The notes: generated from the letters alone by a model not told the origin. Counted from the stretch's first letter, positions 33,814-42,639 are shown. The stretch: DNA of 42,640 nucleotides from Flavobacteriales bacterium UBA7325 (GCA_002471375.1 DKPV01000086.1:1-42640), one strand, 5' to 3'. Made by a program: numbers and translations.

Positions 33814-35016
33814 ATGAATAATTGGATAACTCTTCTTTGCGCAAGTCTGATTTCTATATCGAGCTTTTCACAACTTGATATTGAATCAAATAAAGAGTTG
33901 ATGGATTACCTTCACGGAAGTGATCCAGTATTTAATGCCATTCTGGACAGTACAGACTTACATAGAGTACAATTCATTTATACACGGATTGATAAGGAGA
34001 ATGGTGACACCACTCTGAAGACTTTCAATTTCTCAAATTCGGATTTTTACTTCTATCCAGCAAGTGTTGTTAAGCTACCTACAGCTCTTATCACACTTGA
34101 GAAGATGAAGGAGCATGATTTATCATTGGATGCCTACATGAAAATCCATCGGGATCAAACTTGCGGGAACATGAGCTACATTGAAGAAATGGAGGACAAT
34201 CGTCTCACTATGGGAAAGATGCTAAAAGAACTTATCATAGTTAGCAATAACAGGTACTATAATGCACTTTATCAATTTGTCACCCCTAAAGATCTTAATG
34301 AAAGAATGGCTTCTAAAGGCATCAGTGACACCAAAATCTACAGAAGCTTTACCGGTTGTGAAATGCCCTACAATTTATTCTGTAACTCTCTGACCGTAAC
34401 AGATCAAGAAAAGCGAAAAACAATGATTCAAGAATCCAGTAGACTTGATCTATCAAGATTTGCATCTCGCTATATCTGGAGTCACAAATACTTATTTGGT
34501 TCTAAACATGAATATCGTGGTAATATCGTAAATGGTCCGTTCGACTTCAATTATCATTTGGATTACCCATTAAAGGATATTCATGGCACAATGCTTCGTT
34601 TGGTGAAGCCTAACCTATTCGCAGAGGAAGAGCGTTGGGATATTACCGAAAGTGACCGGGATTATTTCTTGGGCGCTATGAAAGGAGTACCTTCCGATCT
34701 CTCTGATGAGAAGTATAAGGACAAAAAAGATTATCCTGACAACATCTTCAAATACATTGTAAAAGGGGATGAAAATCCTGACTTCAAAAACGTAGAGACG
34801 TATAGCAAAATTGGGATTGCATATGGCTTTGTGACAGAAACAGCGTATGTTGTTGACAAAGAAAGTGATATCGAATTTTTTCTTACCGCGAGCATATACG
34901 TAAATGCAAATGATACGGTAAATGATGGGAAATATGAATATGATGAGGTTGGTCGACCATTCTTAACCCAATTGGGGCAAAAAATCCTCGATTATGAGCG
35001 AAGAAAGGTTCAATAA
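33814..35016 (+). CDS. Serine hydrolase, class A beta-lactamase fold
   Basis: A 400-residue protein with signal peptide (residues 1-19, ISSFSQ). The penicillin-interacting enzyme motifs are present: SxxK at S84-K87 (YPASVVKLPT), S-N-N at 144-146 (VSNNRYYN, the SDN equivalent) and, weaker, KIG at 332-334 where KTG/KSG is usual. Such enzymes include beta-lactamases and peptidoglycan or peptide hydrolases. The changed third motif and the length, larger than the 290 residues of true class A enzymes, argue against calling it a resistance gene. Co-transcription with an amino acid permease hints at a role in peptide or wall-fragment use, which is inference. Confidence 0.8.
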   Translation: MNNWITLLCASLISISSFSQLDIESNKELMDYLHGSDPVFNAILDSTDLHRVQFIYTRIDKENGDTTLKTFNFSNSDFYFYPASVVKLPTALITLEKMKEHDLSLDAYMKIHRDQTCGNMSYIEEMEDNRLTMGKMLKELIIVSNNRYYNALYQFVTPKDLNERMASKGISDTKIYRSFTGCEMPYNLFCNSLTVTDQEKRKTMIQESSRLDLSRFASRYIWSHKYLFGSKHEYRGNIVNGPFDFNYHLDYPLKDIHGTMLRLVKPNLFAEEERWDITESDRDYFLGAMKGVPSDLSDEKYKDKKDYPDNIFKYIVKGDENPDFKNVETYSKIGIAYGFVTETAYVVDKESDIEFFLTASIYVNANDTVNDGKYEYDEVGRPFLTQLGQKILDYERRKVQ

Positions 35017-35304
35017 ACGCTAATTTAGAACACGAATTACCAACAATAATATTTATTATTTAACGTCAGCTGTAAGTAATGTTATGATTTAAACAGGAAA
35101 ATGTGGTAACTGTAATTAATTGACGTACTGCCACCAATAAGGGATTGCCGAAAAAAACACTGAAATAACCATCGCTTAATTAGCATATTTTGTGAATTGC
35201 AGAAACACTTATTATGTAGACTTGGTATTACAAACAACCCATTCAACAAATCGGTTTCACTTTCCGAAGTAGATCAATTTAGAATGGAAGCTAAAACATG
35301 AATT
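35017..35304. other. AT-rich intergenic space without recognised gene
   Basis: 288 bases between the serine hydrolase and the DUF2339 gene. I see a near-palindromic AATAATATTTATTATT region around 35047-35062 and a weak stem (GTGGTA/TGCCAC) around 35103-35136, but no convincing ORF, RNA family, clear promoter box or terminator. Confidence 0.5.
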
Positions 35305-37698
35305 ATGGAGTCAACCAACGAAATTATTCAATTATTACGGGCAAAACTCGACAAGCTCAAGCGACAACAAGCAGCTTTTGGAGTTGAGTTCGAAAAGTTC
35401 GAAAGGCAAGTACAAGCCTTAGAAAGAAGAATAGCTCTTCATGAGGCATCCTCCAAACCTGCAGTGCCAACGAGCACGAGTGTTCCAGAAGTTAAAGCTC
35501 CCAAAATTGAAGAGCAAAAACCTATCATAGAAAAGGTGGAGGAGAAAAAGAAACCCATTGTAGTTGCACAAAAGACTGCGAAGGTTATTACACCTCGTCC
35601 AGACATTCCTCAACCAAAGAAGGTTGATACAACCCCTTCTAGTTTTGAACGATTTGTAGGAGAAAATCTAGCGAGTAAAATTGGGATTGTGATTATTATC
35701 ATCGGTGTTGGTATTGGTGTAAAATATGCAATTAATAATGACTTGCTGGGCCCAACCATGAGAATCGTACTTGGATACTTAGTGGGAGCCACCCTTCTTG
35801 GTGTTGCAGCATTACTCAGAAAAAAGTATGATAGCTTCAGCGCTGTATTATTTGGTGGCGGCATGGCGATCGCCTATTTCGTCACATTTCTGGCCTACGA
35901 TTTTTATGGAATTTACTCGAAAATGGGTGCCTTCGGAACCATGTTTGCAATGACTGTGGTCACGACACTCGCAGCAATAAAGCTAGACAAACAGATAATT
36001 GCAATAATTGGATTAACTGGAGCTTATGGAGTTCCTTTCCTACTGAACGACGGCACTGGTTCGATCTGGGCTATGTTTAGCTACATGGCCATTTTGAGTC
36101 TTGGTGTACTATTTCTTTCCTTCTTCAAAGGTTGGAAGGCATTGCAAGCCGTAACATTTGGTATGGCTTGGTTTATCTTTGGACTTCTCCTAGTCAATAA
36201 CTACTTGATTGATGGTCCGGAAGACGTTTATCTAGTATTCGCACCAATCTTCTATGTGATTTTTTATATCGCAACGATTGCCTACAAACTCAAACACCGA
36301 GAGAAATTCGATGCTGAGCATATAGCAATCCTAATGATCAACACTGTTGTAGCCTACTCAATTGGGATCACCTTAGTTGAATCTATTTATGACAGTGCAC
36401 TGTACTCTGGTCTGTTTACTATTGGCTTTGCCTTAACGCATGTTGTTTCAGCAGTTATTGCTAAGTCAAGAAAAGAAGCAGACATTCGTCTTTTCTACTT
36501 TAGTTTTGGTCTTGCGCTAATTTTTGCAACTATTACAATTCCAGTAATATTGGATGGTCAATGGATTACTATGATGTGGTTCCTAGAAGCACTCCTACTC
36601 TATTGGATTGGACGTGTGAAAAACACCGCATTCTATGAAAAGACTTCATTCATCCCGCTAGGACTTGCTTTAGTTAGCATGCTTATTCTATGGACTGGAA
36701 TGAATGATTTCGGATTGGGACATGGAGAACTAGTAGTGAACAATTACTTCCTTACAGGAATGCTTTTCTCGCTATCGCTATTCTTAATGTCCTTCATCAA
36801 GCATTCTACGGACAAAACGTGTGATCTTGAAAAAACAAAAGGTCCATATAGTTCTTTGGGCGATTTGACCATGTATTTATTCTTGGCAGTATTCTATTTC
36901 ACCTGTTACTTTGAAATAGATGCATATTGGTCTACCAAATATGTCGAAATACAATCACTTCAGCACTTGGCATACTTCCAGCCATCTCAAGATTTACATA
37001 CATTCAAAGTAATCTGGACTCTAATCTTCACTATGGGATACGTTTCTGTAATGCACATAGTGAACGTGCTAAAATTCAAAAACAAAAGCCTAGCAACCGC
37101 TTTAGGTATCGTGAGTAGTATACTCTTGTTCATCTTTTTGACAATCGGTCTTTATATGATGAGTAAACTTCGCGATCGAGCTTTAGAGCCAAGACTAGGA
37201 CTTATTGAAGGATCTGAAGGCATGTATATGTATATCCGTTACATTGGATTTATTGCATTAGCAGGATTAGCGATTGTAAACAATTTCGCACTCAGAAAAC
37301 TATTTGATTCTAAAGGATTACACCGCGTGTTAGAAGTCATCCTAAATGTGACGTTCATTTGGTTCATGAGTTCAGAAGTAATTCACTGGAAACGCATGAA
37401 CGGAGGTGATGATTACTACCGAACTGCGCTGAGTATCCTATGGGGATTGTATTCTCTTGGACTAATTGCATATGGTATTTGGAAGCGAAAGCCGCACATT
37501 CGTCTTATAGCAATAATCATATTCGGAGTTACCCTAATCAAACTCTTCGTGTACGATATTGCTGACGCAAGTAGCGGTGCCAAAACAATTGCGTTTATTT
37601 CATTAGGCGTCCTTCTTCTTATCATTTCATTCTTGTACACGAAGTACAGGCACCTGATTATTGATGAAGAAGAGAATCCAGAAAAAATCGAATCATAG
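35305..37698 (+). CDS. DUF2339 family polytopic membrane protein
   Basis: A 797-residue protein. Residues 1-50 form a charged coiled coil (IIQLLRAKLDKLKRQQAAFG), followed by a proline/lysine-rich linker to about 112. Then comes the DUF2339 signature: SFERFVGENLASKIGIVIII, IGVGIGVKYAINNDLLGPTM and FGGGMAIAYFVTFLAYDFYG, with more than 20 hydrophobic segments to the end. The family is widespread and uncharacterised; the coiled coil suggests oligomerisation or anchoring to a partner. It is a single gene ended by a strong hairpin. Confidence 0.88.
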   Translation: MESTNEIIQLLRAKLDKLKRQQAAFGVEFEKFERQVQALERRIALHEASSKPAVPTSTSVPEVKAPKIEEQKPIIEKVEEKKKPIVVAQKTAKVITPRPDIPQPKKVDTTPSSFERFVGENLASKIGIVIIIIGVGIGVKYAINNDLLGPTMRIVLGYLVGATLLGVAALLRKKYDSFSAVLFGGGMAIAYFVTFLAYDFYGIYSKMGAFGTMFAMTVVTTLAAIKLDKQIIAIIGLTGAYGVPFLLNDGTGSIWAMFSYMAILSLGVLFLSFFKGWKALQAVTFGMAWFIFGLLLVNNYLIDGPEDVYLVFAPIFYVIFYIATIAYKLKHREKFDAEHIAILMINTVVAYSIGITLVESIYDSALYSGLFTIGFALTHVVSAVIAKSRKEADIRLFYFSFGLALIFATITIPVILDGQWITMMWFLEALLLYWIGRVKNTAFYEKTSFIPLGLALVSMLILWTGMNDFGLGHGELVVNNYFLTGMLFSLSLFLMSFIKHSTDKTCDLEKTKGPYSSLGDLTMYLFLAVFYFTCYFEIDAYWSTKYVEIQSLQHLAYFQPSQDLHTFKVIWTLIFTMGYVSVMHIVNVLKFKNKSLATALGIVSSILLFIFLTIGLYMMSKLRDRALEPRLGLIEGSEGMYMYIRYIGFIALAGLAIVNNFALRKLFDSKGLHRVLEVILNVTFIWFMSSEVIHWKRMNGGDDYYRTALSILWGLYSLGLIAYGIWKRKPHIRLIAIIIFGVTLIKLFVYDIADASSGAKTIAFISLGVLLLIISFLYTKYRHLIIDEEENPEKIES

Positions 37699-37717
37699 AT
37701 AATTTAACAACACCTAT

Positions 37718-37749
37718 AAGTCCCAGCGATCTGATCGTTGGGACTTTTT
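37718..37749 (+). terminator. Rho-independent terminator of the DUF2339 gene
   Basis: AAGTCCCAGCGATC and GATCGTTGGGACTT are inverted repeats with one G-T pair, the inner bases forming the loop, followed by TTTT. It is 20 bases after the stop. Confidence 0.85.
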
Positions 37750-37793
37750 CAATTTATATAGCCTGATACTAGTCGGCAATCCGCATCATCTAT

Positions 37794-37801
37794 TAATTTT
37801 G
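37794..37801 (+). promoter_or_regulatory. Candidate -7 promoter box of the pnuC-kinase pair
   Basis: TAATTTTG matches TAnnTTTG and lies 15 bases before the ATG at 37817, implying a very short leader and no room for a riboswitch in front of these two genes. Confidence 0.45.
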
Positions 37802-37816
37802 TAGCAAATCATTTTG

Positions 37817-38416
37817 ATGACAGCATTCTTCGAAACACTCGTGAGAGATATTATACTTACCAGCATCTGGGAGTGGATTGCTGTTGTTACCGCTATTTTA
37901 TACGTCATCCTTGCTGCACATAAAAGGAACTTATGTTGGCTTTTTGCCTTTATTTCTTCTGGAATTTATGTCTACTTGTGCTGGATTGGTTATCTATATA
38001 TTGAAGCAGTCCTAAATCTATTCTATGTCGTCATGGCAGCAGTTGGTTGGCTTTCATGGAAATCCAAAAAAACAAGCGACTTAATTCAGACTTGGAAATT
38101 TTCTAAGCATTTGGTCAATATAATTCTGAGTGGAATCGTCGCATATATGCTTGGATTTTCATTTGACTTCTGGAGTAATCAGGTGAATCCTTACATGGAT
38201 GCCTGTACTACGGTCTACAGCCTAGCTGCGACTTACATGGTAGTCAAACGTGTACTAGGTAATTGGATCTATTGGATCGCCATTGACCTAGTATCTATCT
38301 ACCTCTATTTTGATCGAGGTTACACGCTATCCTCCCTCCTATTCGTTGCATATACAGTCTTGGCACTTTTCGGTTTCGTAAAATGGTACAAAGCATATAA
38401 AATTCAAACCGCATGA
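37817..38416 (+). CDS. pnuC: PnuC-type vitamin transporter (nicotinamide riboside or thiamin)
   Basis: A 199-residue inner-membrane protein with about seven hydrophobic segments, from the ATG at 37817 (MTAFFETLVRDII). It carries the PnuC pattern: IWEWIAVVTAILYVILAAHK, the helix with WLFAFISSGIYVYLCWIGYL, YVVMAAVGWLSWKSKK and, near the end, VLGNWIYWIAIDLVSIYLYF. PnuC proteins move nicotinamide riboside down its gradient, trapped by a kinase; relatives called PnuT carry thiamin. The gene overlaps the kinase start by 4 bases (ATGA), and a TPP riboswitch with a TonB receptor follows, so a thiamin role is quite possible. Confidence 0.85.
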   Translation: MTAFFETLVRDIILTSIWEWIAVVTAILYVILAAHKRNLCWLFAFISSGIYVYLCWIGYLYIEAVLNLFYVVMAAVGWLSWKSKKTSDLIQTWKFSKHLVNIILSGIVAYMLGFSFDFWSNQVNPYMDACTTVYSLAATYMVVKRVLGNWIYWIAIDLVSIYLYFDRGYTLSSLLFVAYTVLALFGFVKWYKAYKIQTA

Positions 38417-38916
38417 TTAGAGTAGCTATCACCGGACCTGAATCTACGGGAAAAACAACTTTAGCCAAAGCGATTTCGGAAAAATTGAATGGTGAATACA
38501 TCCCAGAATTTGCCCGTGAGTACTTGGCAGAATTGAAAGGGAAATACAAACAATCCGACCTCAATGAAATCGCTAGAAGGCAATTAGGCTCACTTCTGAA
38601 CAGCTCTGCGAGGCTGCGCATCTCTGATACCGATTTTGTTGTACTCGATATATGGTCAAATGAGAAGTACGGCTCGACTTCAAGCTATATCGAAGACCTC
38701 ATCATTAATAAATACTTCGATCTTCATATACTCTGCACTCCTGACATCCCATGGGAGGAAGATCCTTTGAGAGAAAATCCTAATGACAGAGATCGTTTAT
38801 TTGATCTTTATAAGACACGATTAATCGAACTAAAAAAGCCATTCATCATCGTTGAAGGCTCGCACGAAGAACGACTAAAAAAAAGTTGTGAAGCGATAGG
38901 AACTATCTCATTATAA
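38413..38916 (+). CDS. NadR-type P-loop kinase
   Basis: A 167-residue protein equivalent to the ribosylnicotinamide-kinase domain of NadR, without the NMN adenylyltransferase or DNA-binding parts. The P-loop is GPESTGKT (8-15), followed by EYIPEFAREYLAE and DTDFVVLDIWSNEKYGS, then CTPDIPWEEDPLRENPNDRD, all typical of the NadR-like group. It is predicted to phosphorylate the vitamin brought in by the overlapping PnuC-type transporter, trapping it in the cytosol. Given the TPP riboswitch next door, the substrate might be thiamin rather than nicotinamide riboside; this cannot be settled from sequence. Residues near the C-terminus (FIIVEGSHEERLKKSCEAI) are normal. Confidence 0.82.
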   Translation: MIRVAITGPESTGKTTLAKAISEKLNGEYIPEFAREYLAELKGKYKQSDLNEIARRQLGSLLNSSARLRISDTDFVVLDIWSNEKYGSTSSYIEDLIINKYFDLHILCTPDIPWEEDPLRENPNDRDRLFDLYKTRLIELKKPFIIVEGSHEERLKKSCEAIGTISL

Positions 38917-38931
38917 AATCTAAATTTGTTC

Positions 38932-39024
38932 TGTCTCTAAGGGGTGCTTCGAGAAATCGAGGCTGAGATTACACCCATTTTACCTGCTCAGGATAATGCC
39001 TGCGAAGGGAAGTGACGTAAGACA
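38932..39024 (+). promoter_or_regulatory. TPP riboswitch (THI element)
   Basis: All conserved parts are visible. P1 is TGTCT (38932-38936) pairing with AGACA (39020-39024). P2 is GGGTG (38942-38946) with CACCC (38972-38976). The pyrimidine-sensing CTGAGA is at 38963-38968, ACCTG at 38982-38986, the pyrophosphate-side GATAATGCC at 38992-39000, and GCGAAGGGAA at 39002-39011. The element lies in the leader of the TonB-dependent receptor, 57 bases before its ATG. A further hairpin, GCTAATT/AATTAGC (39029-39055), follows without a U run, so control may be translational. Confidence 0.95.
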
Positions 39025-39081
39025 AATAGCTAATTTATACACACAGAGAATTAGCCCCTGGTTCTTGTAATCTTTATTAAA

Positions 39082-41538
39082 ATGAAAACAAGACTAATTT
39101 CTAAGATCTGTGGCCTAATGGTGTTATTCCCGTTGGTCACAAATGCACAACGCACGCTGGAAGGCACAATTACAAATGAAGAAGGAGAAGCGCTTTACGG
39201 TGCTAAAATAGTTGTTAATGGCACTTATCTAGGAGCTTTCACTGACGAAAAAGGCTACTATCAGTTTACCAATTTAGAGGACAACGACTACACGTTGAAA
39301 CTTTCTCAGAGCGGTTATGATCCAGTGACATGGAAGGTGAAAATTAAGGGAGAAGATGAAACTCACAATTTCACCTTGTCAAGGAGTCCACAACTCATCG
39401 CTGAGATTCTAATAGAAGCAATACGTTCAGATAACAAAACAGCAACATCGTACACGAACGTTAAATCTCAAGAGATTAAGGAGCGAAATTTCGGCCAGGA
39501 TCTGCCGTACATTTTAAGACATACACCATCAGTTGTTGTCACATCAGACGCAGGAGCTGGAGTAGGTTACACTGGGATTCGCATACGTGGTGTAGATCCA
39601 ACTCGAACGAATGTGACAATTAACGGGATTCCACTTAATGATCCGGAGTCACATGGCGTATTCTGGGTAAACATGCCCGATTTCCTTTCCTCTGTCGATC
39701 AAATTCAAGTTGTACGTGGTGTCGGTACCTCTTCGAATGGAATTGCTGCATTCGGTGCAAGTATAAACATATCGACTAACCAGTTAAAAAAGAAGGCTTA
39801 TGGATCGATCGACAACTCCTTAGGAACCTTCAACACACTACGTCATAGTATTAGTGCGGGTACAGGATTAATCAATGACAAGTTCACCGTAGACACAAGA
39901 CTTTCCAGAATCACATCGGATGGGTTCGTGGATCGAGGATCATCAAATCTTCACTCTTTCTATATCTCTGGTGCTTGGTTAGGTGAAAAATCACGTGTAA
40001 GAGTAAATGCCTTCAGTGGCAAGGAGAAAACATATCAATCATGGTACGGAACTCCTGAGGCTGTAATCAACGGTGATGAAACTGAAATTATAGCATATGC
40101 AGATCGTAATTACATCTTTGGAGAAGATCGTGAAAACCTACTTAACTCAGGTCGAACCTATAATTTCTATACTTATGAGAACGAAGTAGATAATTATCAG
40201 CAAGATCATTACCAATTAATGTTTGCTCATCAATTCTCGAAGCAACTAAATTTAGACGTTGCCGGGCACTATACTCGTGGAAGAGGATATTACGAGCAGC
40301 TCAGAGTTGATGACGATTTTTCGACCTATGGATTCGAGCCTGTTGTTTTCTCAAATGACACCGTTACATCTACTGATTTGATTCGAAGAAGATGGTTGGA
40401 CAATCATTTTTATGGAGGTGTATTCGCACTTAACTATAAAAAGAAAAATTTAGAACTAACGTGGGGAGGAAGCGCGAACCAATATGTTGGAGCTCATTTT
40501 GGCGAAGTGGTATGGGCTGAATTTGCATCCACAAGCAATATCCGTGATCGTTATTACGACAACGATGCGACAAAGACAGACCTTGGATCATATATCAAGG
40601 GAATGTACAAGTTGAACCGTTTCAGATTATATGCAGATCTTCAGATAAGAAATGTCGGATACAAATTCGTTGGTTTGGATGATGTGAATGGTTCGATTCA
40701 AGAAGTTGACCAAACTGTATCCTATACTTTCTTAAATCCAAAGGCGGGCTTAATCTATAACTTTAGTGATCGACAAAATGTGTATTTATCCGTTGCCGTT
40801 TCTAATAGAGAACCGGTAAGAAGTGACTTTAGAGAAAGTACGCCGGCAAGTCGACCAGCGCCTGAGCAGCTAGTTAATTTAGAATTGGGACATCGATTTA
40901 ACTCTCGAAGAGTATCTACAACAGTGACGGGATATTTTATGAACTATAAAGATCAACTGATACTAACGGGGCAAATAAACGATGTCGGAGCCTACACCCG
41001 AACTAACGTCGCTAAAAGCTACCGTGCTGGATTAGAACTAGACTTTGGATATCAAGTACACAGACATATTGAACTGACTGGAAACTTGACGCTGAGTCAA
41101 AATAAAATTGAATCCTTCAATGAGTATGTTGACAACTACGATGTTGGCGGTCAAGACACCATCTCACATACAAACACAGATCTAGCATTTTCACCGAATG
41201 TTATTGGTGCTATAGGTGTCAATCTTGAAGTTGCTAGAGGACTAGATGTAACACTTCTAGGGAAATACGTCGGACAGCAATTCTTAGACAACACATCAAC
41301 AGTCACGCGAAAATTAGATGGTTATTTTGTTTCAACATTAGATATAAGCTATACGTTGAAAGATGTTCTATTTAAAGAAATCCAATTCGGATTGAGAATC
41401 AACAACCTATTCAATGCTACTTACGAGAGCAATGGATACACATGGGGGTACATCGCAGGAGGAGAAAGAACAGTAGAGAATTTTTATTATCCGCAAGCTG
41501 GAAGAAATTTCCTTGGAAGGATTACTATCCAACTATAA
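39082..41538 (+). CDS. TonB-dependent receptor, probable thiamin (precursor) uptake
   Basis: An 818-residue outer-membrane receptor. A signal peptide ends at TNAQ (about residue 23). Residues 24-105 are a carboxypeptidase-regulatory-like domain (LEGTITNEEGEALYGAKIVV and GYYQFTNLEDNDYTLKLSQS), common in Bacteroidota receptors. The plug follows with YILRHTPSVVVTSDAG, GIRIRGVDPTRTNVTINGIP and SSVDQIQVVRGVGTSS. The rest is a 22-strand barrel ending in the aromatic motif NFLGRITIQL. Substrate assignment rests on the TPP riboswitch in its leader: such regulated receptors are proposed to import thiamin or its precursors. It is a single-gene transcript ended by a hairpin. Confidence 0.92.
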   Translation: MKTRLISKICGLMVLFPLVTNAQRTLEGTITNEEGEALYGAKIVVNGTYLGAFTDEKGYYQFTNLEDNDYTLKLSQSGYDPVTWKVKIKGEDETHNFTLSRSPQLIAEILIEAIRSDNKTATSYTNVKSQEIKERNFGQDLPYILRHTPSVVVTSDAGAGVGYTGIRIRGVDPTRTNVTINGIPLNDPESHGVFWVNMPDFLSSVDQIQVVRGVGTSSNGIAAFGASINISTNQLKKKAYGSIDNSLGTFNTLRHSISAGTGLINDKFTVDTRLSRITSDGFVDRGSSNLHSFYISGAWLGEKSRVRVNAFSGKEKTYQSWYGTPEAVINGDETEIIAYADRNYIFGEDRENLLNSGRTYNFYTYENEVDNYQQDHYQLMFAHQFSKQLNLDVAGHYTRGRGYYEQLRVDDDFSTYGFEPVVFSNDTVTSTDLIRRRWLDNHFYGGVFALNYKKKNLELTWGGSANQYVGAHFGEVVWAEFASTSNIRDRYYDNDATKTDLGSYIKGMYKLNRFRLYADLQIRNVGYKFVGLDDVNGSIQEVDQTVSYTFLNPKAGLIYNFSDRQNVYLSVAVSNREPVRSDFRESTPASRPAPEQLVNLELGHRFNSRRVSTTVTGYFMNYKDQLILTGQINDVGAYTRTNVAKSYRAGLELDFGYQVHRHIELTGNLTLSQNKIESFNEYVDNYDVGGQDTISHTNTDLAFSPNVIGAIGVNLEVARGLDVTLLGKYVGQQFLDNTSTVTRKLDGYFVSTLDISYTLKDVLFKEIQFGLRINNLFNATYESNGYTWGYIAGGERTVENFYYPQAGRNFLGRITIQL

Positions 41539-41553
41539 TTTGGACTTAAAAGA

Positions 41554-41590
41554 AAGCCAGCTCAAAATATCGAGCTGGCTTCTTTCGTTG
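41554..41590 (+). terminator. Rho-independent terminator of the TonB receptor gene
   Basis: AAGCCAGCTC and GAGCTGGCTT form a 10-bp stem with an 8-base loop, followed by a T-rich stretch (CTTTCGTTGTTTTGG) rather than a pure T run. Confidence 0.75.
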
Positions 41591-41623
41591 TTTTGGTTTA
41601 GGGTCTTCTATTTTGCGATCAAG

Positions 41624-42070
41624 CTATTCTATTATTAACTTCTGTTTTAATTCTGAAATTTCGTTTTTTACTTTTACCAAATACATCCCACTTGGTACGT
41701 TTAAGTTAATAGCAAACTGACTAAGCATACTCTCAGTTAATGCTGAATAAACAACCTTTCCCTTTAAATCAGCAATAATTATTTTACTAGGCCCTATGCT
41801 TGCTGGGAGGCTAATAGTAAAGTTTCCACGCGATGGGTTTGGAGCAATTCCAATTGACTTCATTTCCGTTTCATAGACCTGAAGTGTTGGATCTTCAACG
41901 CAGGTCGGACTAATTATATTATCATAGAAAAGTTGAACATCGTCGGCCATAGCATAGAGTTGATTTACATTTTCTAACCTTTTTGCATCTGCTCCTGAAT
42001 CATGAACCGGTATCATCGAATTAAAAGTACGCATCTCAGCTGAAGCCTGCAAACGCAATAAATACCACAA
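41624..42070 (-). pseudogene. 5'-truncated T9SS cargo protein (C-terminal remnant)
   Basis: The open frame ends with a type A T9SS sorting domain: IGIAPNPSRGNFTISLPASI, then KIIIADLKGKVVYSAL, then VPSGMYLVKVKNEI. Before it, TFNSMIPVHDSGADAKRLEN and LYAMADDVQLFYDNI resemble the last part of a longer secreted protein. There is no signal peptide; the frame opens at a TTG (42070), or ATG at 42034, right against the terminator of dnaK, with no room for a promoter. T9SS cargo needs an N-terminal signal peptide for Sec export, so the product could not be secreted. The most likely reading is that the 5' part was deleted, leaving a non-functional remnant. Confidence 0.65.
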
Positions 42071-42098
42071 AAAAAGGCGTTCTATTTCTAGAACGCCT
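42069..42098 (-). terminator. Rho-independent terminator of dnaK
   Basis: On the minus strand, GGCGTTCTA and TAGAACGCC form a 9-bp stem with a 4-base loop, followed by seven T. It is about 23 bases after the dnaK stop. Confidence 0.9.
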
Positions 42099-42120
42099 AA
42101 TCTATCTATGAAAGATACTA

Positions 42121-42639
42121 CTACTTCTCTTCTACTTCTTCGAAATCAACATCTGTAACTTCATCCTCTCCGTTAGCTGCATCTTCAGACGCACCGTCTG
42201 TCGTTTCACCACCTTCGTTAGAAGCTTTATACATGTCTTCGGAAGCCGCTTGGAATACTTCATTCAACTTGTCCATTGCTGGCTCAAGGTTATCCATATT
42301 CTTAGCTTCGAATTCCTTCTTCAATTCAGCCAACGCATCTTCGATAGGTTGTTTCTTCTCAGCTGGAATCTTATCTCCGTACTCCTTCAACTGGCGCTCA
42401 GTTTGGAAGATCAATGAATCTGCCTTATTCACAACTTCAACAGCTGCTTTTGCTTTTTCATCCGCTTCTGCATTTGCTTCTGCTTCTGCTTTCATTTTTT
42501 CGATTTCCTCATCTGATAATCCTGAAGAAGACTCAATTTTAATTGATTGCTCTTTTCCAGTTCCTTTATCCTTCGCAGAAATGTTCATGATACCATTCGC
42601 ATCAATATCGAAGATTACCTCAATTTGAGGAACTCCTCT
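42121..42639 (-). CDS. dnaK: Chaperone protein DnaK, C-terminal fragment
   Basis: The frame enters from the window edge and gives 172 residues to the stop. It begins RGVPQIEVIFDIDANGIMNI, continues with SAKDKGTGKEQSIKIESSSG and the lid helices LSDEEIEKMKAEAEANAEAD, and finishes in an acidic tail (DVDFEEVEEK). This is the end of the substrate-binding domain and helical lid of Hsp70. The EEVEEK ending is the usual DnaK-type tail. The ATPase domain and promoter lie beyond the window. Confidence 0.95.
   Translation of the reverse strand, partial: RGVPQIEVIFDIDANGIMNISAKDKGTGKEQSIKIESSSGLSDEEIEKMKAEAEANAEADEKAKAAVEVVNKADSLIFQTERQLKEYGDKIPAEKKQPIEDALAELKKEFEAKNMDNLEPAMDKLNEVFQAASEDMYKASNEGGETTDGASEDAANGEDEVTDVDFEEVEEK

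Noticed and set aside
33814..35016. Antibiotic resistance beta-lactamase
   Set aside because: Too long, third motif altered to KIG, and linked to an amino acid permease; a general serine hydrolase is safer.
39029..39055. Hairpin after the TPP riboswitch as an intrinsic terminator
   Set aside because: There is no U run after it and the stem is AT-rich; it is mentioned only as a possible expression platform.
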